A stretch of DNA of 64,000 nt from Rhizobium hidalgonense (GCF_002914525.1 NZ_LODW01000041.1:62001-126000); one strand, 5' to 3'. Shown: positions 42,776-53,761, counted from the first letter of the stretch. Translations and numbers: made by a program. The notes: a model not told the origin generated them from the letters alone.

Positions 42776-44022
42776 TTCCACGACGGCTCCGACTCTTCAC
42801 ACTTGCTTTGATGGCCAGTCTCCTCCCGCTCTCCGCCTACGCAGCCCCATCGAAAGCCGATGTCGAGGCGCAGTTCGAAAGCTGGGTGCAGAAGGACCTT
42901 TGGCCCGAAGCAAAGGCGGGCGGTATTTCCGAAAAAACCTTCCAGGCCGCATTCTCCGGCGTCACGCTGAACTGGAACCTGCCCGATCTCGCCCCGCCCG
43001 GCTTCCCGCCGCCGAAGGAGCAGAGGCAGACGCAGGCAGAATTTTCCTCGCCCGGTCCCTATTTCAACGAGGACCAGCTGAAGCGGCTTGCCGCAACGGG
43101 GCGTGGTTTTGCCGCGCAATATGGCTCGACGCTGAAACGGATCGAAAAGACCTATGGCGTGCCGGGCTCGATCGTGCTGGCCATCTGGGGTCGTGAGACC
43201 GGCTTCGGTGCCGCGAAGATCCCGAATTCGGCGGTCGAGGTGCTGGCGACCAAGGCGTTCATGTCGACGCGCAAGGAGATGTTCCGCACCGAACTGGTGG
43301 CGGCCCTGCATATTCTCGACGGCGGCGATGTGACGCCCGCCGAATTCAAGGGCTCTTGGGCCGGCGCGCTCGGCCAGCCGCAATTCATGCCGACGAGTTA
43401 TCTGAAATATGCCGTCGATTTCGACGGCGACGGCCACCGCAATATCTGGACCTCGGTGCCGGATACGCTCGCCTCGATCGCCAATTATCTGGTCAAGAAA
43501 GGCTGGCAGCGCGATCGCGACTGGGGCTTCGAGGTGTCGATACCTCAGGCGGTCTCCTGCGCCCAGGAGGGACCCGATCTGGCGAAACCGCTTTCGCATT
43601 GGGCCTCGCTCGGCATCGAGCGCATCTCGGGCAAGGACTTTCCGTCAGCAGAGATGAAGGCTCAAGGGATGATGCTGGTTCCGGCCGGCCGCGACGGACC
43701 GGAGTTTATCGTCACGCCGAATTTCTACGTCATCAAAGAGTACAACAACTCCGACCTCTACGCGCTCTATATCGGCAATCTCGCCGACCGGATCGCCGCC
43801 AATGGCGGCGCCTTTGAGGGCCGATGGGGCGATGTCGGCAAAATGCTGCGCTCGGATGTCGCCGCCATGCAAAAGGCACTGGAACGGCAGGGCTACGATG
43901 TCGGCGGCTCCGACGGATTGCCCGGCTACAAGACGCGGCGTTCGATCGGCCAGTGGCAGGCCAAGAACGGCATGAAGCCGACCTGTTTTCCCGAAGCGAC
44001 GATGAAGGGCAAGCTGAAGTAG
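42751..44022 (+). CDS. Lytic murein transglycosylase (MltB-like, with C-terminal peptidoglycan-binding domain)
   Basis: Periplasmic enzyme of 423 residues that cleaves peptidoglycan strands with anhydro-ring formation. A signal peptide (hydrophobic LFTLALMASLLPLSAYA, cleavage near residue 29) leads into an SLT/MltB domain with catalytic Glu149 in IWGRETGFGA and the segment GALGQPQFMPTSYLKYA. The C-terminal 65 residues are a PG_binding_1 repeat (MQKALERQGYDVGGSDG). The frame is open from 42562, but the upstream part is an intergenic repeat. ATG at 42751 lies inside the repeat and uses its GGGGGAA as ribosome site; the first eight residues are repeat-derived. Confidence 0.9.
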   Translation: MSDRTEGGVPRRLRLFTLALMASLLPLSAYAAPSKADVEAQFESWVQKDLWPEAKAGGISEKTFQAAFSGVTLNWNLPDLAPPGFPPPKEQRQTQAEFSSPGPYFNEDQLKRLAATGRGFAAQYGSTLKRIEKTYGVPGSIVLAIWGRETGFGAAKIPNSAVEVLATKAFMSTRKEMFRTELVAALHILDGGDVTPAEFKGSWAGALGQPQFMPTSYLKYAVDFDGDGHRNIWTSVPDTLASIANYLVKKGWQRDRDWGFEVSIPQAVSCAQEGPDLAKPLSHWASLGIERISGKDFPSAEMKAQGMMLVPAGRDGPEFIVTPNFYVIKEYNNSDLYALYIGNLADRIAANGGAFEGRWGDVGKMLRSDVAAMQKALERQGYDVGGSDGLPGYKTRRSIGQWQAKNGMKPTCFPEATMKGKLK

Positions 44023-44028
44023 GCGGCT

Positions 44029-44499
44029 TCAGAGTGCGCGCTTCATCCCCTCGTGGCTCGCCACGAAACCGAGCTTCTCATAGAAGTGGATCGAGTCCTT
44101 CCGTGTCTTGTCCGTTGTCAGCTGCACGAGGCCGCAGCCGCGCGCGGCGCATTGGGCGACCGCCCATTCGATAAACTGGGAGCCGAGGCCCGAGCCGCGA
44201 ACATCTCCAGCGACACGCACGCTTTCGATCTGGCCGCGCCACATGCCCGTTCTCGACAGACCGGGCAGAAAACTCAGCTGCAGACAGCCGACGACCCGAT
44301 CGGAAGCGTCGCTTGCGACGGCCAGCAGCTGATTGACGTCCGCCTCGATCGCAGTGAAGGCCGAGAGATAACGCGCATCGACGAGGTCTGAAACGATCTC
44401 CCTGGTAACGCCGAGATCGTCGTCGGCGAGCAGCCGGACGATTGCGGCGAGATCGGATCGGCGGGCGCGCCTGAAGCGATAGATGGCTGATCTATGCAT
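44029..44499 (-). CDS. GNAT-family N-acetyltransferase
   Basis: A 156-residue acetyltransferase with the acetyl-CoA motif ESVRVAGDVRGSGLGSQFI near residues 92-110 and a C-terminal DSIHFYEKLGFVASHEG motif, both diagnostic of GNAT enzymes. ATG at 44499 was chosen over an earlier in-frame start at 44550, which overlaps the MFS gene. The MFS gene ends 7 bases upstream on the same strand, so the two may be co-transcribed. The substrate is unknown. Confidence 0.9.
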   Translation of the reverse strand: MHRSAIYRFRRARRSDLAAIVRLLADDDLGVTREIVSDLVDARYLSAFTAIEADVNQLLAVASDASDRVVGCLQLSFLPGLSRTGMWRGQIESVRVAGDVRGSGLGSQFIEWAVAQCAARGCGLVQLTTDKTRKDSIHFYEKLGFVASHEGMKRAL

Positions 44500-44506
44500 A
44501 GTCGTC

Positions 44507-46138
44507 TCAATGATGCAGATCGATCGGCGCCTTGTGAAAGACGTCGTCATCCGGCGGAATGGCCTGGCGCTCGATCATGCGATGGACATGCGGGGGACCC
44601 TCGCCGCGGTGCAGCGCGCGGAGCCTGTCGATGTTTTCGGCGTCGGCCTGCGTGCGGCGCTGATTGTGTCTGATATATTCGACCCAGGTCGGCGTATGAT
44701 AGCTTTCCGTCCACAGGCCGGGGTTTTCGAGATCGCGCATCAACGCCCAGTGACGGGCGCCGTCCCGGATGCGGATGCGACGGCGCTCGACCATCAGCGC
44801 CATGAACTCGGCAAGGTCGGCATCGGCGATGTCGTAATCGACCTGTATGACAATCGGGCCGCTGCGCGGCGTGATGTCGAGGCTCAAGGCCGGCGCGGTG
44901 AAGCGGTTCAGCGGATCGAGGTTGAGCGAGGCAAAGGCCGGCATGGAAAAACGCAGGCCAATGGCGATGCCGAGCAGCATGACGACGGATGACATCAGCA
45001 GCGCATCGGCGACGCCATAACGATCGGCGGCAATACCCCACAACCAGCTGCCGCCGGCGATGCCGCCGAAGGTGACGGTCTGGTAGAGCGACAGCGCCCG
45101 GCCGACCACCCAGCGCGGCGTCGACAGCTGGACGATGGTGTTGAAGAGCGAAAGTGCCGAAACCCAGCAGGCGCCGGAGACGAGCAGCCCGGCAGAGGTG
45201 AGGACGGCGCTTGGGCTGAAGGCGGCGATGACGGCGCTCAGCGCAAAGCCGGTAAAGGATAGGCGGATGATCATCTCGCTTGAGAGCATCTGGCGCAGCC
45301 GCGCATTCAGCACGGCGCCGCCGATCGCGCCGATGCCGAAAGCACCGAGCATGAAACCATAGGTCAGCGGACCGCCACCGACGAGATCGAGCGCGACGAC
45401 CGGCAGCAGCGCCAAGATGGAACTGGCGCCGATGCCGAAGAGCAGTCCCCTGACGAGAACCTTTTCGAGATTGGGCGACATCGAGACATACCGCAGGCCG
45501 GCGAAGATGGCGCTGCCCAGCGCTTCCCGCGGCAGCGTTGAGACGGGCGTGCTCGGGCGCCAGCGCATGAGGGCATAGATCAGGGCGAAGTAGCTCACGG
45601 TGTTTACCGCGAAAGCTGCTGCAGCACCTGCGGCTGCGACGATGACGCCGCCGATCGCCGGGCCGACGCTGCGGGTGATGTTGAAACCCATGCTGTTTAA
45701 GGTGACGGCGCCCGGCAGATCGGCGCGCGGCACCATGTCGCCGACCGAGGCCTGCCAGGAGGGATTGTTGAGCGCGGTGCCGCAGCCGATCAGGAAGGTG
45801 AAGAAGAGCAGCAGCCAGGGGGTGATCCAGCCGAGTAGGGCTGTGGCCGTCAGCAGGGCCGAGACGGTCAGCATCATGCATTGTGCCGTCAGCATGACCC
45901 GGCGGCGGTCATAATTGTCGGCCAAGGCGCCCGATATCAAGGAAAACAGCATGATCGGCAGCGCCGTCGAGGTCTGCACCAGCGCCACCATATCCTCCGA
46001 GGCGGTGATCGTCGTCATCATCCAGGCAGCACCGACCGCTTGGATCAGTCCGCCGAAATTCGATGACAGGCTGGCGAACCAGATGGTACGGTAAGTATCG
46101 TGCCGCAAAGGCGCCAAGGTCGACGAAGTGTAGGCCAC
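44507..46138 (-). CDS. MFS transporter with C-terminal cytoplasmic domain
   Basis: Membrane exporter-like protein of 543 residues. About 400 residues form the 12-helix MFS_3 (EntS-type) core, with the loop motif ADNYDRRRVM after helix 2 and GSWLWGIAADRYG in the second half. The final 130 residues are polar (IVIQVDYDIADADL...TPTWVEYIRHNQR), resembling an antibiotic-biosynthesis-monooxygenase-like or ferredoxin-like domain. I chose GTG at 46138, preceded by GGAGAA; the longer frame reaches 46186. The substrate is not readable; MFS_3 proteins export siderophores and drugs. Confidence 0.88.
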   Translation of the reverse strand: MAYTSSTLAPLRHDTYRTIWFASLSSNFGGLIQAVGAAWMMTTITASEDMVALVQTSTALPIMLFSLISGALADNYDRRRVMLTAQCMMLTVSALLTATALLGWITPWLLLFFTFLIGCGTALNNPSWQASVGDMVPRADLPGAVTLNSMGFNITRSVGPAIGGVIVAAAGAAAAFAVNTVSYFALIYALMRWRPSTPVSTLPREALGSAIFAGLRYVSMSPNLEKVLVRGLLFGIGASSILALLPVVALDLVGGGPLTYGFMLGAFGIGAIGGAVLNARLRQMLSSEMIIRLSFTGFALSAVIAAFSPSAVLTSAGLLVSGACWVSALSLFNTIVQLSTPRWVVGRALSLYQTVTFGGIAGGSWLWGIAADRYGVADALLMSSVVMLLGIAIGLRFSMPAFASLNLDPLNRFTAPALSLDITPRSGPIVIQVDYDIADADLAEFMALMVERRRIRIRDGARHWALMRDLENPGLWTESYHTPTWVEYIRHNQRRTQADAENIDRLRALHRGEGPPHVHRMIERQAIPPDDDVFHKAPIDLHH

Positions 46139-46250
46139 GATTTCTCCCGCTTTTGTTATTGCGCCCGAACGGCAATATATGCGCAAGAGAGGCGCTGGCC
46201 ATAGGCCCGCCGACGTCGCCCGGCGCGAATTGACCGAATCGGTCGCAGAC

Positions 46251-46279
46251 CTTGCAATTTCAGAAAAACCCGACTATAT
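46251..46279 (+). promoter_or_regulatory. Promoter of the rimP-nusA-infB operon
   Basis: CTTGCA (46251-46256), 17 bases, CTATAT (46274-46279): close to the rhizobial sigma-70 consensus CTTGAC-N17-CTATAT. The predicted start near 46286 lies just before the attenuator-like hairpin. Confidence 0.65.
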
Positions 46280-46307
46280 GGCTCTCAAATTCTTGATCGC
46301 TTGATGA

Positions 46308-46337
46308 AGAGTGGGCCGCAAGGACCCGCTCTTTTTT
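46308..46337 (+). terminator. Candidate attenuator in the rimP leader
   Basis: AGAGTGGG(TCC) pairs with (GGA)CCCGCTCT over a GCAA-containing loop, followed by TTTTTT. It lies about 25 bases after the predicted start site and 47 bases before rimP, with no upstream plus-strand gene. It looks like a transcription attenuator of the operon, although a very short RNA cannot be excluded. Confidence 0.7.
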
Positions 46338-46383
46338 ATTAGCGCGATCGCTAAAAAGCATGAAATTGCGAGGAGCGCACCGC

Positions 46384-46989
46384 TTGTCGGACATGACAAA
46401 CGCAGGCAACGAAGTTGAGCCGCGGCTGATTACCGAAACCGGGCTCGACCAGCGTCTTGCCGATATCATCGAACCCGTTCTCGTCGGCCTGGGCTTCCGG
46501 CTGATCCGCGTCCGTATGATGAACCAGAACGGCGCAACGATGCAGGTCATGGCCGAGCGCAACGACGGGACGATGACGGTTCAGGACTGCGAAGAAGTCT
46601 CGATGGCGATTTCTCCAGTCCTCGATGTGGAAGATCCGATCGATAAAGAGTATCATCTCGAAGTGTCTTCGCCCGGCATCGACCGTCCGATGGTTCGGAA
46701 ATCCGATTTCGTCCGCTGGCAGGGCCACCTTGTGAAATGCGAGACGTCGATCCTGATCGACAATCGCAAGCGCTTCCGCGGCAAGATCGTCGAAGCAGGC
46801 GTAGATGGTTTCACGCTCGAGCGTGACCAGGTCGCTTACGGGGAAGAGCAAAAGGTCACCATTCCCTTCACGGCGCTTAGCGATGCGAAGCTCATTCTGA
46901 CCGACGACCTGATCCGCGACGCGTTGCGCGCCGACAAGCTGGCGAAAGCCCAGGCCGCCAACCAGAACGAAGCGGACGACCAGGAATAA
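46384..46989 (+). CDS. rimP: Ribosome maturation factor RimP
   Basis: Needed for 30S subunit maturation, 201 residues. It has an N-terminal alpha/beta domain ([22 protein letters not shown] and [20 protein letters not shown]) with the family [17 protein letters not shown] and a C-terminal SH3-like part ([17 protein letters not shown]). I chose TTG at 46384, eight bases after GAGGAG; ATG at 46360 precedes the ribosome site and ATG at 46393 is a later alternative. It leads the rimP-nusA-ylxR-infB run. Confidence 0.95.
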   Translation: MSDMTNAGNEVEPRLITETGLDQRLADIIEPVLVGLGFRLIRVRMMNQNGATMQVMAERNDGTMTVQDCEEVSMAISPVLDVEDPIDKEYHLEVSSPGIDRPMVRKSDFVRWQGHLVKCETSILIDNRKRFRGKIVEAGVDGFTLERDQVAYGEEQKVTIPFTALSDAKLILTDDLIRDALRADKLAKAQAANQNEADDQE

Positions 46990-47048
46990 CCGATCAACAG
47001 ACCGCTCCAGGGACGGGAACCCCGGGGTTAAGACGGAGAAACAAGACA

Positions 47049-48653
47049 ATGGCAGTCAGTGCGAACCGGCTCGAACTTCTGCAGATCGCAGATGCAGTGG
47101 CGCGCGAAAAGGTCATCGACCGCGAGATCGTGCTGGCCGCAATGGCCGACGCCATCCAGAAGGCGGCACGCTCCCGTTACGGCACCGAGTCCAACATCCG
47201 GGCCGACATCAATCCGAAGACCGGCGAAATCCGTCTGCAGCGCCTGCTCGAAGTCGTCGACAAGGCCGAGGATTATTCGACGCAGATCCCGCTGGAGCTG
47301 GCCCGCGACCGCAACCCGGACGCCGCACTCGGCGATTTCATCGCCGATCCGCTGCCGCCGATGGATTTCGGCCGCATTGCCGCACAGTCCGCCAAGCAGG
47401 TGATCGTGCAGAAGGTGCGTGAAGCCGAGCGCGACCGCCAGTTCGACGAATTCAAGGATCGCACCGGCGAAATCGTCAACGGCACCGTCAAGCGCGTCGA
47501 ATACGGCAATGTCATCGTCGATCTCGGCCGTGGCGAAGGCATCATCCGCCGCGACGAAATGATCCCGCGCGAAAATGTGCGTTATGGCGATCGAGTCCGC
47601 GCCTACGTCTATGACGTCCGTCGCGAGCAGCGCGGCCCGCAGATCTTCCTGTCGCGCACGCATCCGCAGTTCATGGTGAAGCTGTTCACCATGGAAGTGC
47701 CTGAAATCTACGACGGCATCATCCAGGTGAAGTCGGTCGCCCGCGATCCGGGCTCGCGCGCCAAGATCGCCGTGATCTCGAACGATAGTTCGATTGATCC
47801 GGTCGGCGCCTGCGTCGGTATGCGCGGCTCACGCGTCCAGGCCGTCGTCGGCGAACTCCAGGGCGAGAAGATCGACATCATTCCGTGGAGCCAAGACCCG
47901 GCGACCTTCGTCGTCAACGCCCTGCAGCCGGCCGAAGTCGCCAAGGTCGTTCTCGACGAGGATGCCGAGCGTATCGAAGTCGTCGTTCCCGACGAGCAGC
48001 TGTCGCTGGCGATCGGCCGCCGCGGCCAGAACGTCCGCCTCGCCTCGCAGCTGACCGGCTGGGACATCGACATCATGACGGAGGCCGAGGAATCGGAACG
48101 CCGTCAGAAGGAATTCAACGAGCGCACCAACCTGTTCATGGATTCGCTCGATGTCGACGAAATGGTCGGCCAGGTTCTGGCCTCCGAAGGCTTTGCCGCC
48201 GTCGAAGAACTGGCCTATGTCGATCTCGACGAGATCTCCTCGATCGACGGTTTCGACGAAGAGACGGCGCAGGAAATCCAGCAGCGCGCCCGCGAGTTCC
48301 TCGAGCGTCTCGAAGCCGAGATGGACGAGAAGCGCAAGGCGCTCGGTGTTCAGGATGAGCTACGCGAAATCGACGGCATGACCGCCCAGATGATGGTGGC
48401 GCTCGGCGAAGACGGCATCAAGACGATCGAGGACTTTGCCGGTTGCGCCGCCGACGATCTCGTCGGCTGGAGCGAACGCAAGAACGGCGAAACCAAGAAG
48501 TTCGAAGGCCTGTTCTCGAAGTTCGACGTCTCGCGCGTCGAGGCCGAACAGATGATCGTCCAGGCCCGCCTCTCGGCTGGCTGGATCACTGAAGAGGACC
48601 TGGCAAAGGGGACCGAAGAGGTCACTGAAGCCGAAGCCGAACAAGAAGCATGA
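47049..48653 (+). CDS. nusA: Transcription termination/antitermination factor NusA
   Basis: RNA polymerase-binding factor that modulates pausing and termination, 534 residues. Order of domains: N-terminal polymerase-binding domain (about 1-125), S1 domain (about 135-200: [16 protein letters not shown]), KH1/KH2 (about 230-345: [14 protein letters not shown] and [13 protein letters not shown]), then two C-terminal helical acidic repeats (about 365-500). It overlaps the next gene by four bases (ATGA). The upstream spacer of 59 bases carries a good ribosome site. Confidence 0.98.
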   Translation: MAVSANRLELLQIADAVAREKVIDREIVLAAMADAIQKAARSRYGTESNIRADINPKTGEIRLQRLLEVVDKAEDYSTQIPLELARDRNPDAALGDFIADPLPPMDFGRIAAQSAKQVIVQKVREAERDRQFDEFKDRTGEIVNGTVKRVEYGNVIVDLGRGEGIIRRDEMIPRENVRYGDRVRAYVYDVRREQRGPQIFLSRTHPQFMVKLFTMEVPEIYDGIIQVKSVARDPGSRAKIAVISNDSSIDPVGACVGMRGSRVQAVVGELQGEKIDIIPWSQDPATFVVNALQPAEVAKVVLDEDAERIEVVVPDEQLSLAIGRRGQNVRLASQLTGWDIDIMTEAEESERRQKEFNERTNLFMDSLDVDEMVGQVLASEGFAAVEELAYVDLDEISSIDGFDEETAQEIQQRAREFLERLEAEMDEKRKALGVQDELREIDGMTAQMMVALGEDGIKTIEDFAGCAADDLVGWSERKNGETKKFEGLFSKFDVSRVEAEQMIVQARLSAGWITEEDLAKGTEEVTEAEAEQEA

Positions 48654-49345
48654 TGACCGCGCATGAGCCGGACGCTCTTCCTGATGAGGACGACGATCTT
48701 GCAGGTTATGACGTGAACGGACGCATGTGCATCGTGACGCGCGAAAGCGGATCGCCGGAAGAGCTGATCCGCTTCGTTGCCGCTCCCGATGGAACTATCG
48801 TCGCCGACCTGAAGCGTGAGCTTCCGGGACGCGGATGCTGGGTGAAGATCGACCGGTCGCTGGTCGACAGGGCAGTGGCGAAGAAACTCTTCGCCCGCGC
48901 GCTGAAAATGGATGTGAAGGCGGCGGACGATCTCGGCGCGAGCGTCGACCGGCTGCTTTCGGCACAATTGATGCAGATGATGAACATGGCGCGGAAAGCC
49001 GGCCAGTTCGTCAGCGGGTCCTCGAAAGTGGATGCCGCAGTCAGAAGCGGAGCAGCCATTGCGGTGTTCCATGCGACTGATGCAGCGGACGACGGTGTCC
49101 GGAAAATCGACCAGGCCCGCAAGGCCTGGCACCTCGGAATGGAGACCGAGGAGGAGATACCTTCCTTCCGTCTCTTCTCGGAGAGCGAAATGGAAGGCCT
49201 GATGGGCCAGAATGCTTTTATCCATGCCGCAGTGCTTGCAGGGCAGGCGGGTGAGGGTGTAGTGAAGCGCGCAAAGATGCTCGAACAGTACCGTATTGGC
49301 GGTCAGTCCCGGGCAGCGGGCGGCGCTGGCCGGCAAAAACAATGA
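48650..49345 (+). CDS. YlxR-type RNA-binding protein with C-terminal L7Ae domain
   Basis: Putative RNA-binding fusion, 231 residues. The N-terminal YlxR domain (about 24-90) has the CIVTRESGSPEELIRFV start and PGRGCWV. The C-terminal part (about 100-200: MMNMARKAGQFVSGSSKVDAAVRSG) is an L7Ae/L30e-like ribosomal fold, a combination typical of alphaproteobacteria. It sits between nusA and infB, the conserved ylxR place, and is coupled to nusA by ATGA. Its biochemical function is not established. Confidence 0.93.
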   Translation: MMTAHEPDALPDEDDDLAGYDVNGRMCIVTRESGSPEELIRFVAAPDGTIVADLKRELPGRGCWVKIDRSLVDRAVAKKLFARALKMDVKAADDLGASVDRLLSAQLMQMMNMARKAGQFVSGSSKVDAAVRSGAAIAVFHATDAADDGVRKIDQARKAWHLGMETEEEIPSFRLFSESEMEGLMGQNAFIHAAVLAGQAGEGVVKRAKMLEQYRIGGQSRAAGGAGRQKQ

Positions 49346-49447
49346 GGTGGTCACCGGCATCGGCCGGTCGCATCCTCATTGATCGACAAGTATTGAACGA
49401 CAGGGTCTGATCTAGTCATCGCTCCCTGTCCGAAGGAACGGGAACGA

Positions 49448-52207
49448 ATGACCGATAGTAACGACGACAAGACAATCAGCGTGACGGGCAAAAAGACGCT
49501 TACCCTGAAACCATCGGGGATGAGCCAGGGCACCGTTCGCCAGGATATGGGTCGAGGTCGCACCAAAGCGGTCGTCGTCGAGACCCGTAAGCGGCGCCCC
49601 ATGCGCCCGGAAGACGAAAAGCCGATCACGCCAGCCGCTCCGGTGGCCCCTATCCGTGCAGCCGAGCCGGCGCCCGCACCCGTGCCGGCGCGCCCGCAGC
49701 AGCCGACGCCGGCACCGCGGGTTCAGCAGAGCAACAACGGCCAGATGAACCAGCGTCCGCAGCAGTCCCATCAGGCCCCGCGCCAGAATGATCGTCCGCG
49801 CCCGGTGGTGCTGAACCATCTGTCGCCTGAGGAAATGGACGCCCGCCGCCGCGCGCTGGCCGACGCCCAGGCGCGTGATGCCCAGGATGCGATCCGCCGC
49901 GCCGAGGAAGATAAGCGCCGCGCCGCCGAAGAGATTGTCCGTAAGGCAGCCGAAGCCGAAGAAGCTGCCCGCAGGGCCGCTGAAGAGGCTATCCGGCAGG
50001 CTGAGGCACCCGCCGCTGTTGCTGAACCAGCCGCAGCACCGGCTCCGGCCGAAGCGCGCTCCGACGCCCCGCGGCCGCAGCAACCTGCATCGTCTGCACC
50101 GGCCGCCCGCCGGCCCGATGCCGCCGGAGCACCGGCTGGTGCCCGCCCGGCAGCGGGCGCTGCTGCCCCCGGCGCCGTTCGCGGTCGTCGCGACGAAAAG
50201 GAAGAGGATGATCGTGGCGGCGCCGCAGCGCGCGGCGGTCCTGTCCGTGGCCGCGTCGTTCGCCCGGAACCAGCCAAGCCGGTCACGACACGTCCGAAGA
50301 CCGATGAAGAACGTCGTCGCGGCAAGCTGACGATCTCCACCGCCAATGTCGACGGCGAGGACAATGCTCGCGGACGTTCGCTCTCGGCGATGCGCCGCCG
50401 GCAGGAGAAGTTCCGCCGCGGCCAGATGCAGGAAACCCGTGAGAAGATCTCGCGTGAGGTGATTCTGCCCGAGACCATCACCATTCAGGAACTGTCGCAG
50501 CGCATGTCAGAACGCGCCGTCGACGTCATCAAGTACCTGATGAAGGAAGGCCAGATGATGAAGCCGGGCGATGTCATCGACGCCGACCTTGCCGAACTCA
50601 TCGCCGGCGAATTCGGCCATACGGTCAGACGTGTTTCGGAATCCGACGTCGAGCTTGGCATCTTCAACGTGTCCGACGAGGATGGCGAACTGGTTTCGCG
50701 TCCGCCTGTCGTCACCATCATGGGCCACGTCGACCACGGCAAGACCTCGCTGCTTGACGCCATCCGCCATGCCAACGTGGTCTCCGGCGAAGCCGGTGGC
50801 ATCACGCAGCATATCGGCGCCTATCAGGTGGAGCAGAGCGGTCAGAAGATCACCTTCATCGACACGCCCGGCCACGCCGCCTTCACGGCCATGCGTGCCC
50901 GCGGCGCGCAAGCGACCGACATCGCGATCCTGGTCGTCGCAGCCGACGACAGCGTGATGCCGCAGACGATCGAATCGATCAACCACGCCAAGGCGGCCGG
51001 TGTTCCGATCATCGTGGCGATCAACAAGGTCGACAAGCACGAGGCCGATCCGCAGAAGGTCCGCAACCAGCTGCTGCAGCACGAAGTCTTCGTGGAATCC
51101 ATGGGCGGTGAAGTGCTCGACGTCGAAGTTTCGGCCAAAACAGGCAAGAACCTCGACAAGCTGCTCGAGGCGATCCTGCTGCAGGCGGAAATTCTCGACC
51201 TCAAGGCCAATCCGAACCGGACGGCCGAAGGTACCGTCATCGAAGCCCAGCTCGATCGTGGCCGCGGTTCGGTCGCGACCGTGCTCGTCCAGAAGGGCAC
51301 GCTGCGTCCGGGCCAGATCATTGTCGCCGGCGACGTCTGGGGCCGCGTGCGCGCCCTGGTCACCGACAAGGGCGACCATGTGAAGGAAGCGGGTCCCGCC
51401 ACCCCGGTCGAGGTTCTCGGTCTTTCCGGCACGCCGCAGGCGGGCGACAAATTCGCCGTCGTCGAAAGCGAAAGCCGCGCGCGCGAAATCTCGGAATATC
51501 GTCAGCGTCTTGCCCGCGACAAGGCGGCTGCCCGCCAGTCGGGACAGCGCGGCTCGCTGGAACAGATGATGATGCAGCGCCAGAGCGCCGGCATCAAGGA
51601 GTTCCCGCTTGTTATCAAGGGCGACGTGCAGGGCTCGATCGAAGCGATTGCCGGCGCACTGGAAAAGCTCGGCACCGACGAAGTCCGCGCCCGCATTGTC
51701 CATTCGGGCGCCGGCGGCATCACCGAGTCGGATATCTCGCTGGCCGAAGCTTCGAACGCCGCCATCATCGGCTTCAACGTTCGCGCCAATACGCAAGCAC
51801 GCCAGTTCGCCGAGCGCGAAGGTATCGAAATCCGCTACTACAACATCATCTACGACCTGGTGGATGACGTGAAGGCAGCGATGTCGGGCCTGTTGTCTCC
51901 GGAACGGCGCGAAACCTTTATCGGCAATGCCGAAATCCTCGAGGTGTTCAACATCACCAAGGTAGGCAAGGTCGCAGGCTGCCGTGTCGTCGAAGGCAAG
52001 GTCGAGCGCGGTGCGGGCGTCCGCCTCATCCGCAACGACGTTGTCGTTCACGAAGGCAAGCTCAAGACCCTCAAGCGCTTCAAGGACGAAGTGTCCGAAG
52101 TGCCGATGGGCCAGGAATGCGGCATGGCCTTCGAAAATTACGAGGATATGCGCGCCGGCGACGTCATCGAGTGCTTCCGCGTCGAGCATATCACGCGCAC
52201 GCTCTAA
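49448..52207 (+). CDS. infB: Translation initiation factor IF-2
   Basis: GTPase that places initiator tRNA on the 30S subunit, 919 residues. A long N-terminal region (about 1-330) is Ala/Pro/Arg/Glu-rich with a coiled-coil AEE/RRAAEE stretch near 135-195. The IF2-N module follows, then the GTPase with G1 [10 protein letters not shown] near 426-435, DTPGHAAF and NKVD, then domains II-IV ending [12 protein letters not shown]. The long N-terminal region is usual in Rhizobiales. It is preceded by about 100 bases without a terminator, so it is read through from ylxR. Confidence 0.98.
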   Translation: MTDSNDDKTISVTGKKTLTLKPSGMSQGTVRQDMGRGRTKAVVVETRKRRPMRPEDEKPITPAAPVAPIRAAEPAPAPVPARPQQPTPAPRVQQSNNGQMNQRPQQSHQAPRQNDRPRPVVLNHLSPEEMDARRRALADAQARDAQDAIRRAEEDKRRAAEEIVRKAAEAEEAARRAAEEAIRQAEAPAAVAEPAAAPAPAEARSDAPRPQQPASSAPAARRPDAAGAPAGARPAAGAAAPGAVRGRRDEKEEDDRGGAAARGGPVRGRVVRPEPAKPVTTRPKTDEERRRGKLTISTANVDGEDNARGRSLSAMRRRQEKFRRGQMQETREKISREVILPETITIQELSQRMSERAVDVIKYLMKEGQMMKPGDVIDADLAELIAGEFGHTVRRVSESDVELGIFNVSDEDGELVSRPPVVTIMGHVDHGKTSLLDAIRHANVVSGEAGGITQHIGAYQVEQSGQKITFIDTPGHAAFTAMRARGAQATDIAILVVAADDSVMPQTIESINHAKAAGVPIIVAINKVDKHEADPQKVRNQLLQHEVFVESMGGEVLDVEVSAKTGKNLDKLLEAILLQAEILDLKANPNRTAEGTVIEAQLDRGRGSVATVLVQKGTLRPGQIIVAGDVWGRVRALVTDKGDHVKEAGPATPVEVLGLSGTPQAGDKFAVVESESRAREISEYRQRLARDKAAARQSGQRGSLEQMMMQRQSAGIKEFPLVIKGDVQGSIEAIAGALEKLGTDEVRARIVHSGAGGITESDISLAEASNAAIIGFNVRANTQARQFAEREGIEIRYYNIIYDLVDDVKAAMSGLLSPERRETFIGNAEILEVFNITKVGKVAGCRVVEGKVERGAGVRLIRNDVVVHEGKLKTLKRFKDEVSEVPMGQECGMAFENYEDMRAGDVIECFRVEHITRTL

Positions 52208-52234
52208 TCTGCTGCGTCTGAGCATGACGTTCCA

Positions 52235-52264
52235 AAAGCCATTCGCCAGCCGGCGGATGGCTTT
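52235..52264 (+). terminator. Hairpin after infB
   Basis: AAAGCCAT (52235-52242) pairs with ATGGCTTT, with TCGCC/GGCGG inside, a 12-13 bp stem over AGCC. Only a single T follows, so it is at best a partial terminator between infB and rbfA. Confidence 0.55.
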
Positions 52265-52361
52265 CGGGTATCTGCCGACTTGACCTTTTCGACCAAAAGA
52301 GTCATGGACGCTCTCCTTTGACGGGTTCGATTCCCAGCCGCATCGGCAAATAGAGATAACT

Positions 52362-52766
52362 ATGACCAGAGCAACTTCTTCCGCGCCTTCGCAGCGCATG
52401 CTGCGCGTTGGCGAACAGGTTCGCGCCGCGATCACCCAGGTCCTGCAGCGCGGCGAAGTGCGCGACGACGTCATCGAGGCGACCGTGATCTCGATCTCGG
52501 AAGTGCGTATGTCGCCCGACCTCAAGATCGCCACGGCTTACGTGACGCCGCTCGGCGTTTCCGACCACAGCATCGTCATCGAGGCGTTGAACCGTCATGC
52601 GCGGTATATCCGCGGCAGGCTCGGGCAGCAGCTTCGGCAGATGAAATACATGCCGGAGGTGCGCTTCCGCGATGATACCAGCTTCGACAACTACAAGAAA
52701 ATCGACGAGCTGCTGCGTTCGCCCGAGGTGAGCCGCGACCTCGACGGCGATAATGACGACCAATAA
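52362..52766 (+). CDS. rbfA: Ribosome-binding factor A
   Basis: Cold-associated 16S rRNA maturation factor, 134 residues. KH-like fold with [22 protein letters not shown] at the start, [21 protein letters not shown], and [25 protein letters not shown] (key residues of the RNA-binding helix). It overlaps truB's longer frame by 14 bases. It lies after infB, as in most bacteria. Confidence 0.97.
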   Translation: MTRATSSAPSQRMLRVGEQVRAAITQVLQRGEVRDDVIEATVISISEVRMSPDLKIATAYVTPLGVSDHSIVIEALNRHARYIRGRLGQQLRQMKYMPEVRFRDDTSFDNYKKIDELLRSPEVSRDLDGDNDDQ

Positions 52767-52779
52767 CCAGAAGAGACGC

Positions 52780-53712
52780 ATGTCCAAACCACGCAAACCC
52801 AAGGGCCGGCCGATTTCCGGCTGGCTGATCCTCGACAAGCCGGTGGATTTCGGCTCGACGGAAGCCGTTTCCAAGATCAAGTGGCTCTACAAGGCGCAAA
52901 AGGCCGGCCATGCCGGCACGCTCGACCCGCTCGCCTCCGGCATGCTGCCGATCGCGCTCGGCGATGCGACGAAGACCGTTCCCTATGTGATGGACGGCCG
53001 CAAGATCTATGAATTCACCGTCAGCTGGGGCGAGGAGCGCGCCACGGACGATCTCGAGGGCGAAGTGACCGAAAGCTCGGACAAGCGCCCGAGCGAACAG
53101 CAGATCCGCGATATCCTGCCTGGATATATCGGCACCATCAGCCAGGTGCCGCCGCAGTTTTCGGCGATCAAAATATCGGGTGAACGCGCCTATGATCTGG
53201 CGCGTGAAGGCGAAACCGTCGAAATCCCCTCGCGCGAAGTCGAAATCTTCCGGCTGACATTGCTCGCCTGCCCGGATGCCAATACCGCGCATTTCGAAGT
53301 GGAATGCGGCAAGGGCACTTATGTCAGGGCGCTGGCGCGCGATTTTGGCCGGGAGCTCGGCTGCTACGGCCACGTGTCCGGGTTGCGGCGCACCTTCGTC
53401 GCGCCCTTTGCGGAAGAGGCCATGGTGCCGCTCGCCAACCTCGTGGCGCTGGAGGCGCTCGAAGATATGGACGAGCGGCTTGCCGCCCTCGACGCGCTGC
53501 TGATCGATACCTGCGAGGCGCTAACGGCCCTGCCCCATCTCGTCATCAATGACGACCAGGCGCACCGGCTGAAGATGGGCAACCCGATCCTCGTGCGGGG
53601 GCGCGATGCGCCGGTTGCCGAAAGCGAAGCCTATGCGACGGCTCGCGGCCGGCTGATCGCGATCGGCGAGATCGGCGAGGGCGAATTTCGCCCGAAGCGG
53701 GTTTTCGGCTGA
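52780..53712 (+). CDS. truB: tRNA pseudouridine synthase B
   Basis: Makes pseudouridine at position 55 in the T-loop of tRNA, 310 residues. It has [18 protein letters not shown], the catalytic Asp in [16 protein letters not shown], the RNA-binding [19 protein letters not shown], and [15 protein letters not shown] chose ATG at 52780 (AGAAGAG upstream); the longer frame begins at 52753, inside rbfA. It is the last gene of the translation operon before the hydrolase. Confidence 0.96.
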   Translation: MSKPRKPKGRPISGWLILDKPVDFGSTEAVSKIKWLYKAQKAGHAGTLDPLASGMLPIALGDATKTVPYVMDGRKIYEFTVSWGEERATDDLEGEVTESSDKRPSEQQIRDILPGYIGTISQVPPQFSAIKISGERAYDLAREGETVEIPSREVEIFRLTLLACPDANTAHFEVECGKGTYVRALARDFGRELGCYGHVSGLRRTFVAPFAEEAMVPLANLVALEALEDMDERLAALDALLIDTCEALTALPHLVINDDQAHRLKMGNPILVRGRDAPVAESEAYATARGRLIAIGEIGEGEFRPKRVFG

Positions 53713-53761
53713 GTCTGTACAGCTGACGATTGTCAGACGGTAACGATGCGATATCTTCCTT

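Noticed and set aside
50507..52534. 675-codon minus-strand frame opposite infB
   Set aside because: Antisense shadow. infB is unambiguous over the same bases.
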